Part shown: in pieces, positions 1 to 12,407 of the stretch
How positions within the stretch are numbered: the first letter of the stretch is position 1
How the letters are laid out: each line of letters begins with the position of its first letter
From: Pristionchus mayeri
Taxonomy: Eukaryota; Nematoda; Chromadorea; Rhabditida; Neodiplogasteridae
DNA: 64,000 bases
Assembly: GCA_036245805.1 (NCBI GenBank)
Contig: BTRK01000001.1
Span: forward strand, 14,260,001 to 14,324,000
Direction of reading: 5' to 3'
Position numbers and translations under genes: made by a program
The notes under the pieces: model-generated
Database searches by the model: none
Told to the model about the DNA's origin: nothing
What the model saw: the letters and a program-made list of their open reading frames with translations, nothing else

Positions 1-2
1 TG

Positions 3-1124
3 GAGAGCTTCTGGTTTGCTTAACGAACAGTTGTGAGCGAATGGTTGCTTAACGAACAATGGTGAGCCTCTGGCTTGCTTAAGGAACAGTTGTGAGGGAA
101 TGGTTGCTTAACGAACAATGGAGAGCTTCTGGTTTGCTTAACGAACAGTTGTGAGCGAATGGTTGCTTAACGAACAATGGTGAGCCTCTGGCTTGCTTAA
201 GGAACAGTTGTGAGGGAATGGTTGCTTAACGAACAATGGAGAGCCTCTGGCTTGCTTAACGAACCAGTTGTGAGCGAATGGTTGCTTAACGAACAATGGA
301 GAGCTTCTCGCTGCTTAACGAACAATTGAGAGCTTCTGACTTGCTTAACGAACAGTTGTGAGCGAATGGTTGCTTAACGAACAATGGTGAGCCTCTGGCT
401 TGCTTAAGGAACAGTTGTGAGCGAATGGTTGCTTAACGAACAATGGATAGCCTCTGTCTTGCTTAACGAACAGTTGTGAGCGAATGGTTGCTTAACGAAC
501 AATGGAGAGCTTCTCGCTGCTTAACGAACAATGGAGAGCTTCTGGTTTGCTTAACGAACAGTTGTGAGCGAATGGTTGCTTAACGAACAATGGTGAGCCT
601 CTGGCTTGCTTAAGGAACAGTTGTGAGGGAATGGTTGCTTAACGAACAATGGAGAGCTTCTGGTTTGCTTAACGAACAGTTGTGAGCGAATGGTTGCTTA
701 ACGAACAATGGTGAGCCTCTGGCTTGCTTAAGGAACAGTTGTGAGGGAATGGTTGCTTAACGAACAATGGAGAGCCTCTGGCTTGCTTAACGAACCAGTT
801 GTGAGCGAATGGTTGCTTAACGAACAATGGAGAGCTTCTCGCTGCTTAACGAACAATTGAGAGCTTCTGACTTGCTTAACGAACAGTTGTGAGCGAATGG
901 TTGCTTAACGAACAATGGTGAGCCTCTGGCTTGCTTAAGGAACAGTTGTGAGCGAATGGTTGCTTAACGAACAATGGATAGCCTCTGTCTTGCTTAACGA
1001 ACAGTTGTGAGCGAATGGTTGCTTAACGAACAATGGAGAGCTTCTCGCTGCTTAACGAACAATTGAGAGCTTCTGGCTTGCTTAACGAACAGTTGTGAGC
1101 GAATGGTTGCTTAACGAACAATGG
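3..1124. repeat. 531-bp higher-order block, tandem pair
   Basis: The stretch beginning at 3 recurs at 534, an offset of 531 bp (nine times 59). Each copy contains, in order, two GGTGAGCC monomers each followed by the GCTTAAGGAAC core, a GAACCAGTTG monomer, the CTTCTCGCT-CAATTGAG doublet, and the diagnostic GGATAGCC monomer (446 and 977). The second copy runs about 60 bp further in homology with the next copy at 1243. The same block recurs at 1243, 3016 and 5852, so it is a local family of five. Confidence 0.85.
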
Positions 1125-1138
1125 AGAGCTTCTGGCTT
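1080..1138. repeat. Reference 59-bp dimer (type B 29 bp + type A 30 bp)
   Basis: This is a clean example of the commonest building block. Bases 1080-1108 are a 29-bp type B monomer (core, then CAGTTGTGAGCGAATGGTT) and bases 1109-1138 a 30-bp type A monomer (core, then CAATGGAGAGCTTCTGGCTT). The two share the first 12 bases (GCTTAACGAACA) and a GAG at positions 18-20, and differ over most of the remainder, so they look like duplicates of one ancestral unit that diverged and were then amplified as a pair. Common type A alleles are CTTCTGGTTT, CCTCTGGCTT, CCTCTGTCTT, GGTGAGCC, GGAGATCC, GGATAGCC, CAATTGAG and the 29-bp CTTCTCGCT form. Common type B alleles are GAGCGAATGG, GAGGGAATGG and the 30-bp GAACCAGTTG form. 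Confidence 0.95.
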
Positions 1139-1242
1139 GCTTAACGAACAATGGAGAGCTTCTGGTTTGCTTAACGAACAGTTGTGAGCGAATGGTTGCT
1201 TAACGAACAATGGAGAGCCTCTGGCTTGCTTAACGAACAATG

Positions 1243-1837
1243 GAGAGCTTCTGGTTTGCTTAACGAACAGTTGTGAGCGAATGGTTGCTTAACGAACAAT
1301 GGTGAGCCTCTGGCTTGCTTAAGGAACAGTTGTGAGGGAATGGTTGCTTAACGAACAATGGAGAGCTTCTGGTTTGCTTAACGAACAGTTGTGAGCGAAT
1401 GGTTGCTTAACGAACAATGGTGAGCCTCTGGCTTGCTTAAGGAACAGTTGTGAGGGAATGGTTGCTTAACGAACAATGGAGAGCCTCTGGCTTGCTTAAC
1501 GAACCAGTTGTGAGCGAATGGTTGCTTAACGAACAATGGAGAGCTTCTCGCTGCTTAACGAACAATTGAGAGCTTCTGACTTGCTTAACGAACAGTTGTG
1601 AGCGAATGGTTGCTTAACGAACAATGGTGAGCCTCTGGCTTGCTTAAGGAACAGTTGTGAGCGAATGGTTGCTTAACGAACAATGGATAGCCTCTGTCTT
1701 GCTTAACGAACAGTTGTGAGCGAATGGTTGCTTAACGAACAATGGAGAGCTTCTCGCTGCTTAACGAACAATTGAGAGCTTCTGGCTTGCTTAACGAACA
1801 GTTGTGAGCGAATGGTTGCTTAACGAACAATGGAGAG
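1243..1837. repeat. Third copy of the 531-bp family block
   Basis: This copy is offset 709 bp from 534 and has the GGATAGCC marker at 1686. It matches 534-1128 until about 1838, where it switches to a CTTCTCGCT monomer. The intervening 1125-1242 holds ordinary A-A-B monomers. A further copy at 3016 (marker 3459) is offset 1773 bp, and one at 5852 (marker 6295) is offset a further 2836 bp. Confidence 0.8.
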
Positions 1838-2396
1838 CTTCTCGCTGCTTAACGAACAATTGAGAGCTTCTGACTTGCTTAACGAACAGTTGTGAGCGAA
1901 TGGTTGCTTAACGAACAATGGTGAGCCTCTGGCTTGCTTAAGGAACAGTTGTGAGCGAATGGTTGCTTAACGAACAATGGATAGCCTCTGTCTTGCTTAA
2001 CGAACAGTTGTGAGCGAATGGTTGCTTAACGAACAATGGAGAGCTTCTGGCTTGCTTAACGAACAGTTGTGAGGGAATGGTTACTTAACGAACAATGGAG
2101 AGCCTCTGGCTTGCTTAACGAACAATGGAGAGCTTCTGGTTTGCTTAACGAACAGTTGTGAGCGAATGGTTGCTTAACGAACAATGGTGAGCCTCTGGCT
2201 TGCTTAAGGAACAGTTGTGAGCGAATGGTTGCTTAACGAACAATGGAGAGCTTCTGGCTTGCTTAACGAACAGTTGTGAGGGAATGGTTACTTAACGAAC
2301 AATGGAGAGCCTCTGGCTTGCTTAACGAACAATGGAGAGCTTCTGGTTTGCTTAACGAACAGTTGTGAGCGAATGGTTGCTTAACGAACAATGGAG
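1700..2396. repeat. 0.7-kb block, copy 1 (second copy at 4271-4967)
   Basis: This block matches 4271-4967 at an offset of 2571 bp. Shared markers are the GGATAGCC monomer (1980 and 4551) followed by monomers whose core is altered to GGTTACTTAAC. Divergence starts near 2397/4968, where one copy has GGAGAGCTT and the other GGTGAGCC. Confidence 0.75.
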
Positions 2397-3617
2397 AGCT
2401 TCTGGCTTGCTTAACGAACAGTTGTGAGGGAATGGTTGCTTAACGAACAATGGAGAGCCTCTGGCTTGCTTAACGAACAATGGAGAGCTTCTGGTTTGCT
2501 TAACGAACAGTTGTGAGCGAATGGTTGCTTAACGAACAATGGTGAGCCTCTGGCTTGCTTAAGGAACAGTTGTGAGCGAATGGTTGCTTAACGAACAATG
2601 GAGAGCCTCTGTCTTGCTTAACGAACAGTTGTGAGCGAATGGTTGCTTAACGAACAATGGTGAGCCTCTGGCTTGCTTAAGGAACAGTTGTGAGGGAATG
2701 GTTGCTTAACGAACAATGGAGAGCTTCTGGTTTGCTTAACGAACAGTTGTGAGCGAATGGTTGCTTAACGAACAATGGTGAGCCTCTGGCTTGCTTAAGG
2801 AACAGTTGTGAGGGAATGGTTGCTTAACGAACAATGGAGAGCCTCTGGCTTGCTTAACGAACCAGTTGTGAGCGAATGGTTGCTTAACGAACAATGGAGA
2901 GCTTCTGGCTTGCTTAACGAACAATGGAGAGCTTCTGGTTTGCTTAACGAACAGTTGTGAGCGAATGGTTGCTTAACGAACAATGGAGAGCCTCTGGCTT
3001 GCTTAACGAACAATGGAGAGCTTCTGGTTTGCTTAACGAACAGTTGTGAGCGAATGGTTGCTTAACGAACAATGGTGAGCCTCTGGCTTGCTTAAGGAAC
3101 AGTTGTGAGGGAATGGTTGCTTAACGAACAATGGAGAGCTTCTGGTTTGCTTAACGAACAGTTGTGAGCGAATGGTTGCTTAACGAACAATGGTGAGCCT
3201 CTGGCTTGCTTAAGGAACAGTTGTGAGGGAATGGTTGCTTAACGAACAATGGAGAGCCTCTGGCTTGCTTAACGAACCAGTTGTGAGCGAATGGTTGCTT
3301 AACGAACAATGGAGAGCTTCTCGCTGCTTAACGAACAATTGAGAGCTTCTGACTTGCTTAACGAACAGTTGTGAGCGAATGGTTGCTTAACGAACAATGG
3401 TGAGCCTCTGGCTTGCTTAAGGAACAGTTGTGAGCGAATGGTTGCTTAACGAACAATGGATAGCCTCTGTCTTGCTTAACGAACAGTTGTGAGCGAATGG
3501 TTGCTTAACGAACAATGGAGAGCTTCTCGCTGCTTAACGAACAATTGAGAGCTTCTGGCTTGCTTAACGAACAGTTGTGAGCGAATGGTTGCTTAACGAA
3601 CAATGGAGAGCTTCTCG
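2360..3617. repeat. 1.26-kb block, copy 1 (second copy at 5196-6453)
   Basis: Offset to the second copy is 2836 bp, checked at 2401/5237, 3016/5852 and 3459/6295. It includes one 531-bp family block. An internal part, 2720-3192, also matches 3784-4256 at an offset of 1064 bp. The right end is marked by a one-off GGAGATCATCTGG monomer near 3636. Confidence 0.8.
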
Positions 3618-5195
3618 CTGCTTAACGAACAATGGAGATCATCTGGCTTGCTTAACGAACAGTTGTGAGCGAATGGTTGCTTAACGAACAATGGAGAGCT
3701 TCTGGCTTGCTTAACGAACAGTTGTGAGGGAATGGTTGCTTAACGAACAATGGAGAGCCTCTGGCTTGCTTAACGAACAATGGAGAGCTTCTGGTTTGCT
3801 TAACGAACAGTTGTGAGCGAATGGTTGCTTAACGAACAATGGTGAGCCTCTGGCTTGCTTAAGGAACAGTTGTGAGGGAATGGTTGCTTAACGAACAATG
3901 GAGAGCCTCTGGCTTGCTTAACGAACCAGTTGTGAGCGAATGGTTGCTTAACGAACAATGGAGAGCTTCTGGCTTGCTTAACGAACAATGGAGAGCTTCT
4001 GGTTTGCTTAACGAACAGTTGTGAGCGAATGGTTGCTTAACGAACAATGGAGAGCCTCTGGCTTGCTTAACGAACAATGGAGAGCTTCTGGTTTGCTTAA
4101 CGAACAGTTGTGAGCGAATGGTTGCTTAACGAACAATGGTGAGCCTCTGGCTTGCTTAAGGAACAGTTGTGAGGGAATGGTTGCTTAACGAACAATGGAG
4201 AGCTTCTGGTTTGCTTAACGAACAGTTGTGAGCGAATGGTTGCTTAACGAACAATGGAGAGCTTCTGGCTTGCTTAACGAACAGTTGTGAGCGAATGGTT
4301 GCTTAACGAACAATGGAGAGCTTCTCGCTGCTTAACGAACAATTGAGAGCTTCTGGCTTGCTTAACGAACAGTTGTGAGCGAATGGTTGCTTAACGAACA
4401 ATGGAGAGCTTCTCGCTGCTTAACGAACAATTGAGAGCTTCTGACTTGCTTAACGAACAGTTGTGAGCGAATGGTTGCTTAACGAACAATGGTGAGCCTC
4501 TGGCTTGCTTAAGGAACAGTTGTGAGCGAATGGTTGCTTAACGAACAATGGATAGCCTCTGTCTTGCTTAACGAACAGTTGTGAGCGAATGGTTGCTTAA
4601 CGAACAATGGAGAGCTTCTGGCTTGCTTAACGAACAGTTGTGAGGGAATGGTTACTTAACGAACAATGGAGAGCCTCTGGCTTGCTTAACGAACAATGGA
4701 GAGCTTCTGGTTTGCTTAACGAACAGTTGTGAGCGAATGGTTGCTTAACGAACAATGGTGAGCCTCTGGCTTGCTTAAGGAACAGTTGTGAGCGAATGGT
4801 TGCTTAACGAACAATGGAGAGCTTCTGGCTTGCTTAACGAACAGTTGTGAGGGAATGGTTACTTAACGAACAATGGAGAGCCTCTGGCTTGCTTAACGAA
4901 CAATGGAGAGCTTCTGGTTTGCTTAACGAACAGTTGTGAGCGAATGGTTGCTTAACGAACAATGGTGAGCCTCTGGCTTGCTTAAGGAACAGTTGTGAGC
5001 GAATGGTTGCTTAACGAACAATGGAGAGCTTCTCGCTGCTTAACGAACAATGGAGAGCTTCTGGCTTGCTTAACGAACAGTTGTGAGCGAATGGTTGCTT
5101 AACGAACAATGGTGAGCCTCTGGCTTGCTTAACGAACAGTTGTGAGCGAATGGTTGCTTAACGAACAATGGAGATCCTCTGGCTTGCTTAACGAA
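3618..5195. repeat. Mosaic of 0.5-0.7 kb block copies
   Basis: This interval is built from 3784-4256 (a copy of 2720-3192) and 4271-4967 (a copy of 1700-2396). Its right part, with flanking sequence to about 5300, is again similar to 7901-8400 at an offset of 3101 bp (GGAGATCC monomers at 5173 and 8274). There is nothing in it besides monomers. Confidence 0.75.
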
Positions 5196-6453
5196 CAGTT
5201 GTGAGCGAATGGTTGCTTAACGAACAATGGAGAGCTTCTGGCTTGCTTAACGAACAGTTGTGAGGGAATGGTTGCTTAACGAACAATGGAGAGCCTCTGG
5301 CTTGCTTAACGAACAATGGAGAGCTTCTGGTTTGCTTAACGAACAGTTGTGAGCGAATGGTTGCTTAACGAACAATGGTGAGCCTCTGGCTTGCTTAAGG
5401 AACAGTTGTGAGCGAATGGTTGCTTAACGAACAATGGAGAGCCTCTGTCTTGCTTAACGAACAGTTGTGAGCGAATGGTTGCTTAACGAACAATGGTGAG
5501 CCTCTGGCTTGCTTAAGGAACAGTTATGAGGGAATGGTTGCTTAACGAACAATGGAGAGCTTCTGGTTTGCTTAACGAACAGTTGTGAGCGAATGGTTGC
5601 TTAACGAACAATGGTGAGCCTCTGGCTTGCTTAAGGAACAGTTGTGAGGGAATGGTTGCTTAACGAACAATGGAGAGCCTCTGGCTTGCTTAACGAACCA
5701 GTTGTGAGCGAATGGTTGCTTAACGAACAATGGAGAGCTTCTGGCTTGCTTAACGAACAATGGAGAGCTTCTGGTTTGCTTAACGAACAGTTGTGAGCGA
5801 ATGGTTGCTTAACGAACAATGGAGAGCCTCTGGCTTGCTTAACGAACAATGGAGAGCTTCTGGTTTGCTTAACGAACAGTTGTGAGCGAATGGTTGCTTA
5901 ACGAACAATGGTGAGCCTCTGGCTTGCTTAAGGAACAGTTGTGAGGGAATGGTTGCTTAACGAACAATGGAGAGCTTCTGGTTTGCTTAACGAACAGTTG
6001 TGAGCGAATGGTTGCTTAACGAACAATGGTGAGCCTCTGGCTTGCTTAAGGAACAGTTGTGAGGGAATGGTTGCTTAACGAACAATGGAGAGCCTCTGGC
6101 TTGCTTAACGAACCAGTTGTGAGCGAATGGTTGCTTAACGAACAATGGAGAGCTTCTCGCTGCTTAACGAACAATTGAGAGCTTCTGACTTGCTTAACGA
6201 ACAGTTGTGAGCGAATGGTTGCTTAACGAACAATGGTGAGCCTCTGGCTTGCTTAAGGAACAGTTGTGAGCGAATGGTTGCTTAACGAACAATGGATAGC
6301 CTCTGTCTTGCTTAACGAACAGTTGTGAGCGAATGGTTGCTTAACGAACAATGGAGAGCTTCTCGCTGCTTAACGAACAATTGAGAGCTTCTGGCTTGCT
6401 TAACGAACAGTTGTGAGCGAATGGTTGCTTAACGAACAATGGAGAGCTTCTGG
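5196..6453. repeat. 1.26-kb block, copy 2
   Basis: This is the second copy of 2360-3617. A private substitution, CAGTTATGAG at about 5521-5530 where the first copy has CAGTTGTGAG, shows that the copies are not an exact assembly duplicate. The GGATAGCC marker is at 6295, the last one I see in the window. Confidence 0.8.
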
Positions 6454-7644
6454 CTTGCTTAACGAACAATGGAGAGCTTCTGGTTTGCTTAACGAACAGT
6501 TGTGAGCGAATGGTTGCTTAACGAACAATGGAGAGCTTCTCGCTGCTTAACGAACAATTGAGAGCTTCTGGCTTGCTTAACGAACAGTTGTGAGCGAATG
6601 GTTGCTTAACGAACAATGGAGATCCTCTGGCTTGCTTAACGAACAGTTGTGAGCGAATGGTTGCTTAACGAACAATGGAGAGCTTCTGGCTTGCTTAACG
6701 AACAGTTGTGAGGGAATGGTTGCTTAACGAACAATGGAGAGCCTCTGGCTTGCTTAACGAACAATGGAGAGCTTCTGGTTTGCTTAACGAACAGTTGTGA
6801 GCGAATGGTTGCTTAACGAACAATGGTGAGCCTCTGGCTTGCTTAAGGAACAGTTGTGAGGGAATGGTTGCTTAACGAACAATGGAGAGCCTCTGGCTTG
6901 CTTAACGAACCAGTTGTGAGCGAATGGTTGCTTAACGAACAATGGAGAGCTTCTGGCTTGCTTAACGAACAGTTGTGAGCGAATGGTTGCTTAACGAACA
7001 ATGGAGAGCTTCTGGCTTGCTTAACGAACAGTTGTGAGCGAATGGTTGCTTAACGAACAATGGAGAGCTTCTCGCTGCTTAACGAACAATTGAGAGCTTC
7101 TGGCTTGCTTAACGAACAGTTGTGAGCGAATGGTTGCTTAACGAACAATGGAGAGCTTCTCGCTGCTTAACGAACAATTGAGAGCTTCTGACTTGCTTAA
7201 CGAACAGTTGTGAGCGAATGGTTGCTTAACGAACAATGGTGAGCCTCTGGCTTGCTTAAGGAACAGTTGTGAGCGAATGGTTGCTTAACGAACAATGGAG
7301 AGCCTCTGTCTTGCTTAACGAACAGTTGTGAGCGAATGGTTGCTTAACGAACAATGGAGAGCTTCTGGCTTGCTTAACAAACAGTTGTGAGCGAATGGTT
7401 GCTTAACGAACAATGGAGAGCTTCTGGCTTGCTTAACGAACAGTTGTGAGGGAATGGTTACTTAACGAACAATGGAGAGCCTTTGGCTTGCTTAACGAAC
7501 AATGGAGAGCTTCTGGTTTGCTTAACGAACAGTTGTGAGCGAATGGTTGCTTAACGAACAATGGTGAGCCTCTGGCTTGCTTAAGGAACAGTTGTGAGCG
7601 AATGGTTGCTTAACGAACAATGGAAAGCTTCTCGCTGCTTAACG
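6454..7644. repeat. Mosaic monomer region between duplicated blocks
   Basis: This holds ordinary A/B alternation with CTTCTCGCT-CAATTGAG doublets, a GGAGATCC monomer at 6621 and several one-off substitutions: CTTAACAAACAGTTG near 7376, GCCTTTGGC near 7480 and GGAAAGCTTCTC near 7622. The last creates an AAGCTT (HindIII) site, the only one I noticed. No clean duplicate boundary was resolved here. Confidence 0.75.
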
Positions 7645-9869
7645 AACAATGGAGAGCTTCTGGCTTGCTTAACGAACAGTTGTGAGCGAATGGTTGCTTA
7701 ACGAACAATGGTGAGCCTCTGGCTTGCTTAACGAACAGTTGTGAGGGAATGGTTGCTTAACGAACAATGGAGAGCCTCTGGCTTGCTTAACGAACAATGG
7801 AGAGCTTCTGGTTTGCTTAACGAACAGTTGTGAGCGAATGGTTGCTTAACGAACAATGGTGAGCCTCTGTCTTGCTTAACGAACAGTTGTGAGCGAATGG
7901 TTGCTTAACGAACAATGGAGAGCTTCTGGCTTGCTTAACGAACAGTTGTGAGGGAATGGTTACTTAACGAACAATGGAGAGCCTCTGGCTTGCTTAACGA
8001 ACAATGGAGAGCTTCTGGTTTGCTTAACGAACAGTTGTGAGCGAATGGTTGCTTAACGAACAATGGTGAGCCTCTGGCTTGCTTAAGGAACAGTTGTGAG
8101 CGAATGGTTGCTTAACGAACAATGGAGAGCTTCTCGCTGCTTAACGAACAATGGAGAGCTTCTGGCTTGCTTAACGAACAGTTGTGAGCGAATGGTTGCT
8201 TAACGAACAATGGTGAGCCTCTGGCTTGCTTAACGAACAGTTGTGAGCGAATGGTTGCTTAACGAACAATGGAGATCCTCTGGCTTGCTTAACGAACAGT
8301 TGTGAGCGAATGGTTGCTTAACGAACAATGGAGAGCTTCTGGCTTGCTTAACGAACAGTTGTGAGGGAATGGTTGCTTAACGAACAATGGAGAGCCTCTG
8401 GCTTGCTTAAGGAACAGTTGTGAGCGAATGGTTGCTTAACGAACAATGGAGAGCTTCTCGCTGCTTAACGAACAATGGAGAGCTTCTGGCTTGCTTAACG
8501 AACAGTTGTGAGCGAATGGTTGCTTAACGAACAATGGTGAGCCTCTGGCTTGCTTAACGAACAGTTGTGAGGGAATGGTTGCTTAACGAACAATGGAGAG
8601 CCTCTGGCTTGCTTAACGAACAATGGAGAGCTTCTGGTTTGCTTAACGAACAGTTGTGAGCGAATGGTTGCTTAACGAACAATGGTGAGCCTCTGTCTTG
8701 CTTAACGAACAGTTGTGAGCGAATGGTTGCTTAACGAACAATGGAGAGCTTCTGGCTTGCTTAACGAACAGTTGTGAGCGAATGGTTGCTTAACGAACAA
8801 TGGTGAGCCTCTGGCTTGCTTAACGAACAGTTGTGAGGGAATGGTTGCTTAACGAACAATGGAGAGCCTCTGGCTTGCTTAACGAACAATGGAGAGCTTC
8901 TGGTTTGCTTAACGAACAGTTGTGAGCGAATGGTTGCTTAACGAACAATGGTGAGCCTCTGTCTTGCTTAACGAACAGTTGTGAGCGAATGGTTGCTTAA
9001 CGAACAATGGAGAGCTTCTGGCTTGCTTAACGAACAGTTGTGAGGGAATGGTTACTTAACGAACAATGGAGAGCCTCTGGCTTGCTTAACGAACAATGGA
9101 GAGCTTCTGGTTTGCTTAACGAACAGTTGTGAGCGAATGGTTGCTTAACGAACAATGGTGAGCCTCTGGCTTGCTTAAGGAACAGTTGTGAGCGAATGGT
9201 TGCTTAACGAACAATGGAGAGCTTCTCGCTGCTTAACGAACAATGGAGAGCTTCTGGCTTGCTTAACGAACAGTTGTGAGCGAATGGTTGCTTAACGAAC
9301 AATGGTGAGCCTCTGGCTTGCTTAACGAACAGTTGTGAGCGAATGGTTGCTTAACGAACAATGGAGATCCTCTGGCTTGCTTAACGAACAGTTGTGAGCG
9401 AATGGTTGCTTAACGAACAATGGAGAGCTTCTGGCTTGCTTAACGAACAGTTGTGAGGGAATGGTTGCTTAACGAACAATGGAGAGCCTCTGGCTTGCTT
9501 AAGGAACAGTTGTGAGCGAATGGTTGCTTAACGAACAATGGAGAGCTTCTCGCTGCTTAACGAACAATGGAGAGCTTCTGGCTTGCTTAACGAACAGTTG
9601 TGAGCGAATGGTTGCTTAACGAACAATGGTGAGCCTCTGGCTTGCTTAACGAACAGTTGTGAGGGAATGGTTGCTTAACGAACAATGGAGAGCCTCTGGC
9701 TTGCTTAACGAACAATGGAGAGCTTCTGGTTTGCTTAACGAACAGTTGTGAGCGAATGGTTGCTTAACGAACAATGGTGAGCCTCTGTCTTGCTTAACGA
9801 ACAGTTGTGAGCGAATGGTTGCTTAACGAACAATGGAGAGCTTCTGGCTTGCTTAACGAACAGTTGTGA
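7645..9869. repeat. 1092-bp tandem pair
   Basis: 7645-8736 and 8737-9869 match at an offset of 1092 bp, shown by GGAGATCC at 8274 and 9366 and by the CTTCTCGCT monomers at 8125 and 9217. Homology stops near 8778/9870, where the type B allele changes from GAGCG to GAGGG. Confidence 0.8.
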
Positions 9870-10162
9870 GGGAATGGTTACTTAACGAACAATGGAGAGC
9901 CTCTGGCTTGCTTAACGAACAATGGAGAGCTTCTGGTTTGCTTAACGAACAGTTGTGAGCGAATGGTTGCTTAACGAACAATGGTGAGCCTCTGGCTTGC
10001 TTAAGGAACAGTTGTGAGCGAATGGTTGCTTAACGAACAATGGAGAGCTTCTGGCTTGCTTAACGAACAGTTGTGAGCGAATGGTTGCTTAACGAACAAT
10101 GGTGAGCCTCTGGCTTGCTTAACGAACAGTTGTGAGCGAATGGTTGCTTAACGAACAATGGA

Positions 10163-11314
10163 GATCCTCTGGCTTGCTTAACGAACAGTTGTGAGCGAAT
10201 GGTTGCTTAACGAACAATGGAGAGCTTCTGGCTTGCTTAACGAACAGTTGTGAGGGAATGGTTGCTTAACGAACAATGGAGAGCCTCTGGCTTGCTTAAC
10301 GAACAATGGAGAGCTTCTGGTTTGCTTAACGAACAGTTGTGAGCGAATGGTTGCTTAACGAACAATGGTGAGCCTCTGGCTTGCTTAAGGAACAGTTGTG
10401 AGGGAATGGTTGCTTAACGAACAATGGAGAGCCTCTGGCTTGCTTAACGAACCAGTTGTGAGCGAATGGTTGCTTAACGAACAATGGAGAGCTTCTGGCT
10501 TGCTTAACGAACAGTTGTGAGCGAATGGTTGCTTAACGAACAATGGAGAGCTTCTGGCTTGCTTAACGAACAGTTGTGAGCGAATGGTTGCTTAACGAAC
10601 AATGGAGAGCTTCTCGCTGCTTAACGAACAATTGAGAGCTTCTGGCTTGCTTAACGAACAGTTGTGAGCGAATGGTTGCTTAACGAACAATGGAGAGCTT
10701 CTCGCTGCTTAACGAACAATTGAGAGCTTCTGACTTGCTTAACGAACAGTTGTGAGCGAATGGTTGCTTAACGAACAATGGTGAGCCTCTGGCTTGCTTA
10801 AGGAACAGTTGTGAGCGAATGGTTGCTTAACGAACAATGGAGAGCCTCTGGCTTGCTTAACGAACAATGGAGAGCTTCTGGTTTGCTTAACGAACAGTTG
10901 TGAGCGAATGGTTGCTTAACGAACAATGGTGAGCCTCTGTCTTGCTTAACGAACAGTTGTGAGCGAATGGTTGCTTAACGAACAATGGAGAGCTTCTGGC
11001 TTGCTTAACGAACAGTTGTGAGGGAATGGTTACTTAACGAACAATGGAGAGCCTCTGGCTTGCTTAACGAACAATGGAGAGCTTCTGGTTTGCTTAACGA
11101 ACAGTTGTGAGCGAATGGTTGCTTAACGAACAATGGTGAGCCTCTGGCTTGCTTAAGGAACAGTTGTGAGCGAATGGTTGCTTAACGAACAATGGAGAGC
11201 TTCTGGCTTGCTTAACGAACAGTTGTGAGCGAATGGTTGCTTAACGAACAATGGTGAGCCTCTGGCTTGCTTAACGAACAGTTGTGAGCGAATGGTTGCT
11301 TAACGAACAATGGA
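10163..11314. repeat. 1.1-kb higher-order repeat, 1152-bp class
   Basis: This unit is measured from one GGAGATCC marker to the next. Markers in order are GAGGG type B, GGTGAGCC with GCTTAAGG, GAACCAGTTG, two CTTCTCGCT-CAATTGAG doublets, a second GGTGAGCC/GCTTAAGG pair, CCTCTGTCTT, GGTTACTTAAC, and a final GGTGAGCC dimer just before the next GGAGATCC. Other 1152-bp copies start at 15300 and 24449. Confidence 0.85.
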
Positions 11315-12407
11315 GATCCTCTGGCTTGCTTAACGAACAGTTGTGAGCGAATGGTTGCTTAACGAACAATGGAGAGCTTCTGGCTTGCTTAACGAACAGT
11401 TGTGAGGGAATGGTTGCTTAACGAACAATGGAGAGCCTCTGGCTTGCTTAACGAACAATGGAGAGCTTCTGGTTTGCTTAACGAACAGTTGTGAGCGAAT
11501 GGTTGCTTAACGAACAATGGTGAGCCTCTGGCTTGCTTAAGGAACAGTTGTGAGGGAATGGTTGCTTAACGAACAATGGAGAGCCTCTGGCTTGCTTAAC
11601 GAACCAGTTGTGAGCGAATGGTTGCTTAACGAACAATGGAGAGCTTCTGGCTTGCTTAACGAACAGTTGTGAGCGAATGGTTGCTTAACGAACAATGGAG
11701 AGCTTCTGGCTTGCTTAACGAACAGTTGTGAGCGAATGGTTGCTTAACGAACAATGGAGAGCTTCTCGCTGCTTAACGAACAATTGAGAGCTTCTGGCTT
11801 GCTTAACGAACAGTTGTGAGCGAATGGTTGCTTAACGAACAATGGAGAGCTTCTCGCTGCTTAACGAACAATTGAGAGCTTCTGACTTGCTTAACGAACA
11901 GTTGTGAGCGAATGGTTGCTTAACGAACAATGGAGAGCCTCTGGCTTGCTTAACGAACAATGGAGAGCTTCTGGTTTGCTTAACGAACAGTTGTGAGCGA
12001 ATGGTTGCTTAACGAACAATGGTGAGCCTCTGTCTTGCTTAACGAACAGTTGTGAGCGAATGGTTGCTTAACGAACAATGGAGAGCTTCTGGCTTGCTTA
12101 ACGAACAGTTGTGAGGGAATGGTTACTTAACGAACAATGGAGAGCCTCTGGCTTGCTTAACGAACAATGGAGAGCTTCTGGTTTGCTTAACGAACAGTTG
12201 TGAGCGAATGGTTGCTTAACGAACAATGGTGAGCCTCTGGCTTGCTTAAGGAACAGTTGTGAGCGAATGGTTGCTTAACGAACAATGGAGAGCTTCTGGC
12301 TTGCTTAACGAACAGTTGTGAGCGAATGGTTGCTTAACGAACAATGGTGAGCCTCTGGCTTGCTTAACGAACAGTTGTGAGCGAATGGTTGCTTAACGAA
12401 CAATGGA
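11315..12407. repeat. 1.1-kb higher-order repeat, 1093-bp class
   Basis: The marker order matches the 1152-bp unit except that the second GGTGAGCC/GCTTAAGG dimer is missing, so near 11931 the CTTCTGACTT-B pair is followed directly by GGAGAGCC. The loss is 59 bp, one dimer. The copy at 16452-17544 has the same lesion because it lies inside the 5137-bp-offset duplication. Confidence 0.85.

Noticed and set aside
2736..3013. Minus-strand reading frames of 62-72 codons (FVKQ/CSLS repeats), recurring throughout to 62703
   Set aside because: They start at TTG in the checked cases, end at the TAA in the core, overlap one another in shifted phase and match wherever the monomer order matches. They are a by-product of the 29/30-bp lengths. 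No ribosome binding site, domain or unique sequence supports a gene.
7618..7632. Functional site at the single AAGCTT (HindIII) motif
   Set aside because: It arises from one substitution in an ordinary type A monomer. Useful as a landmark only.
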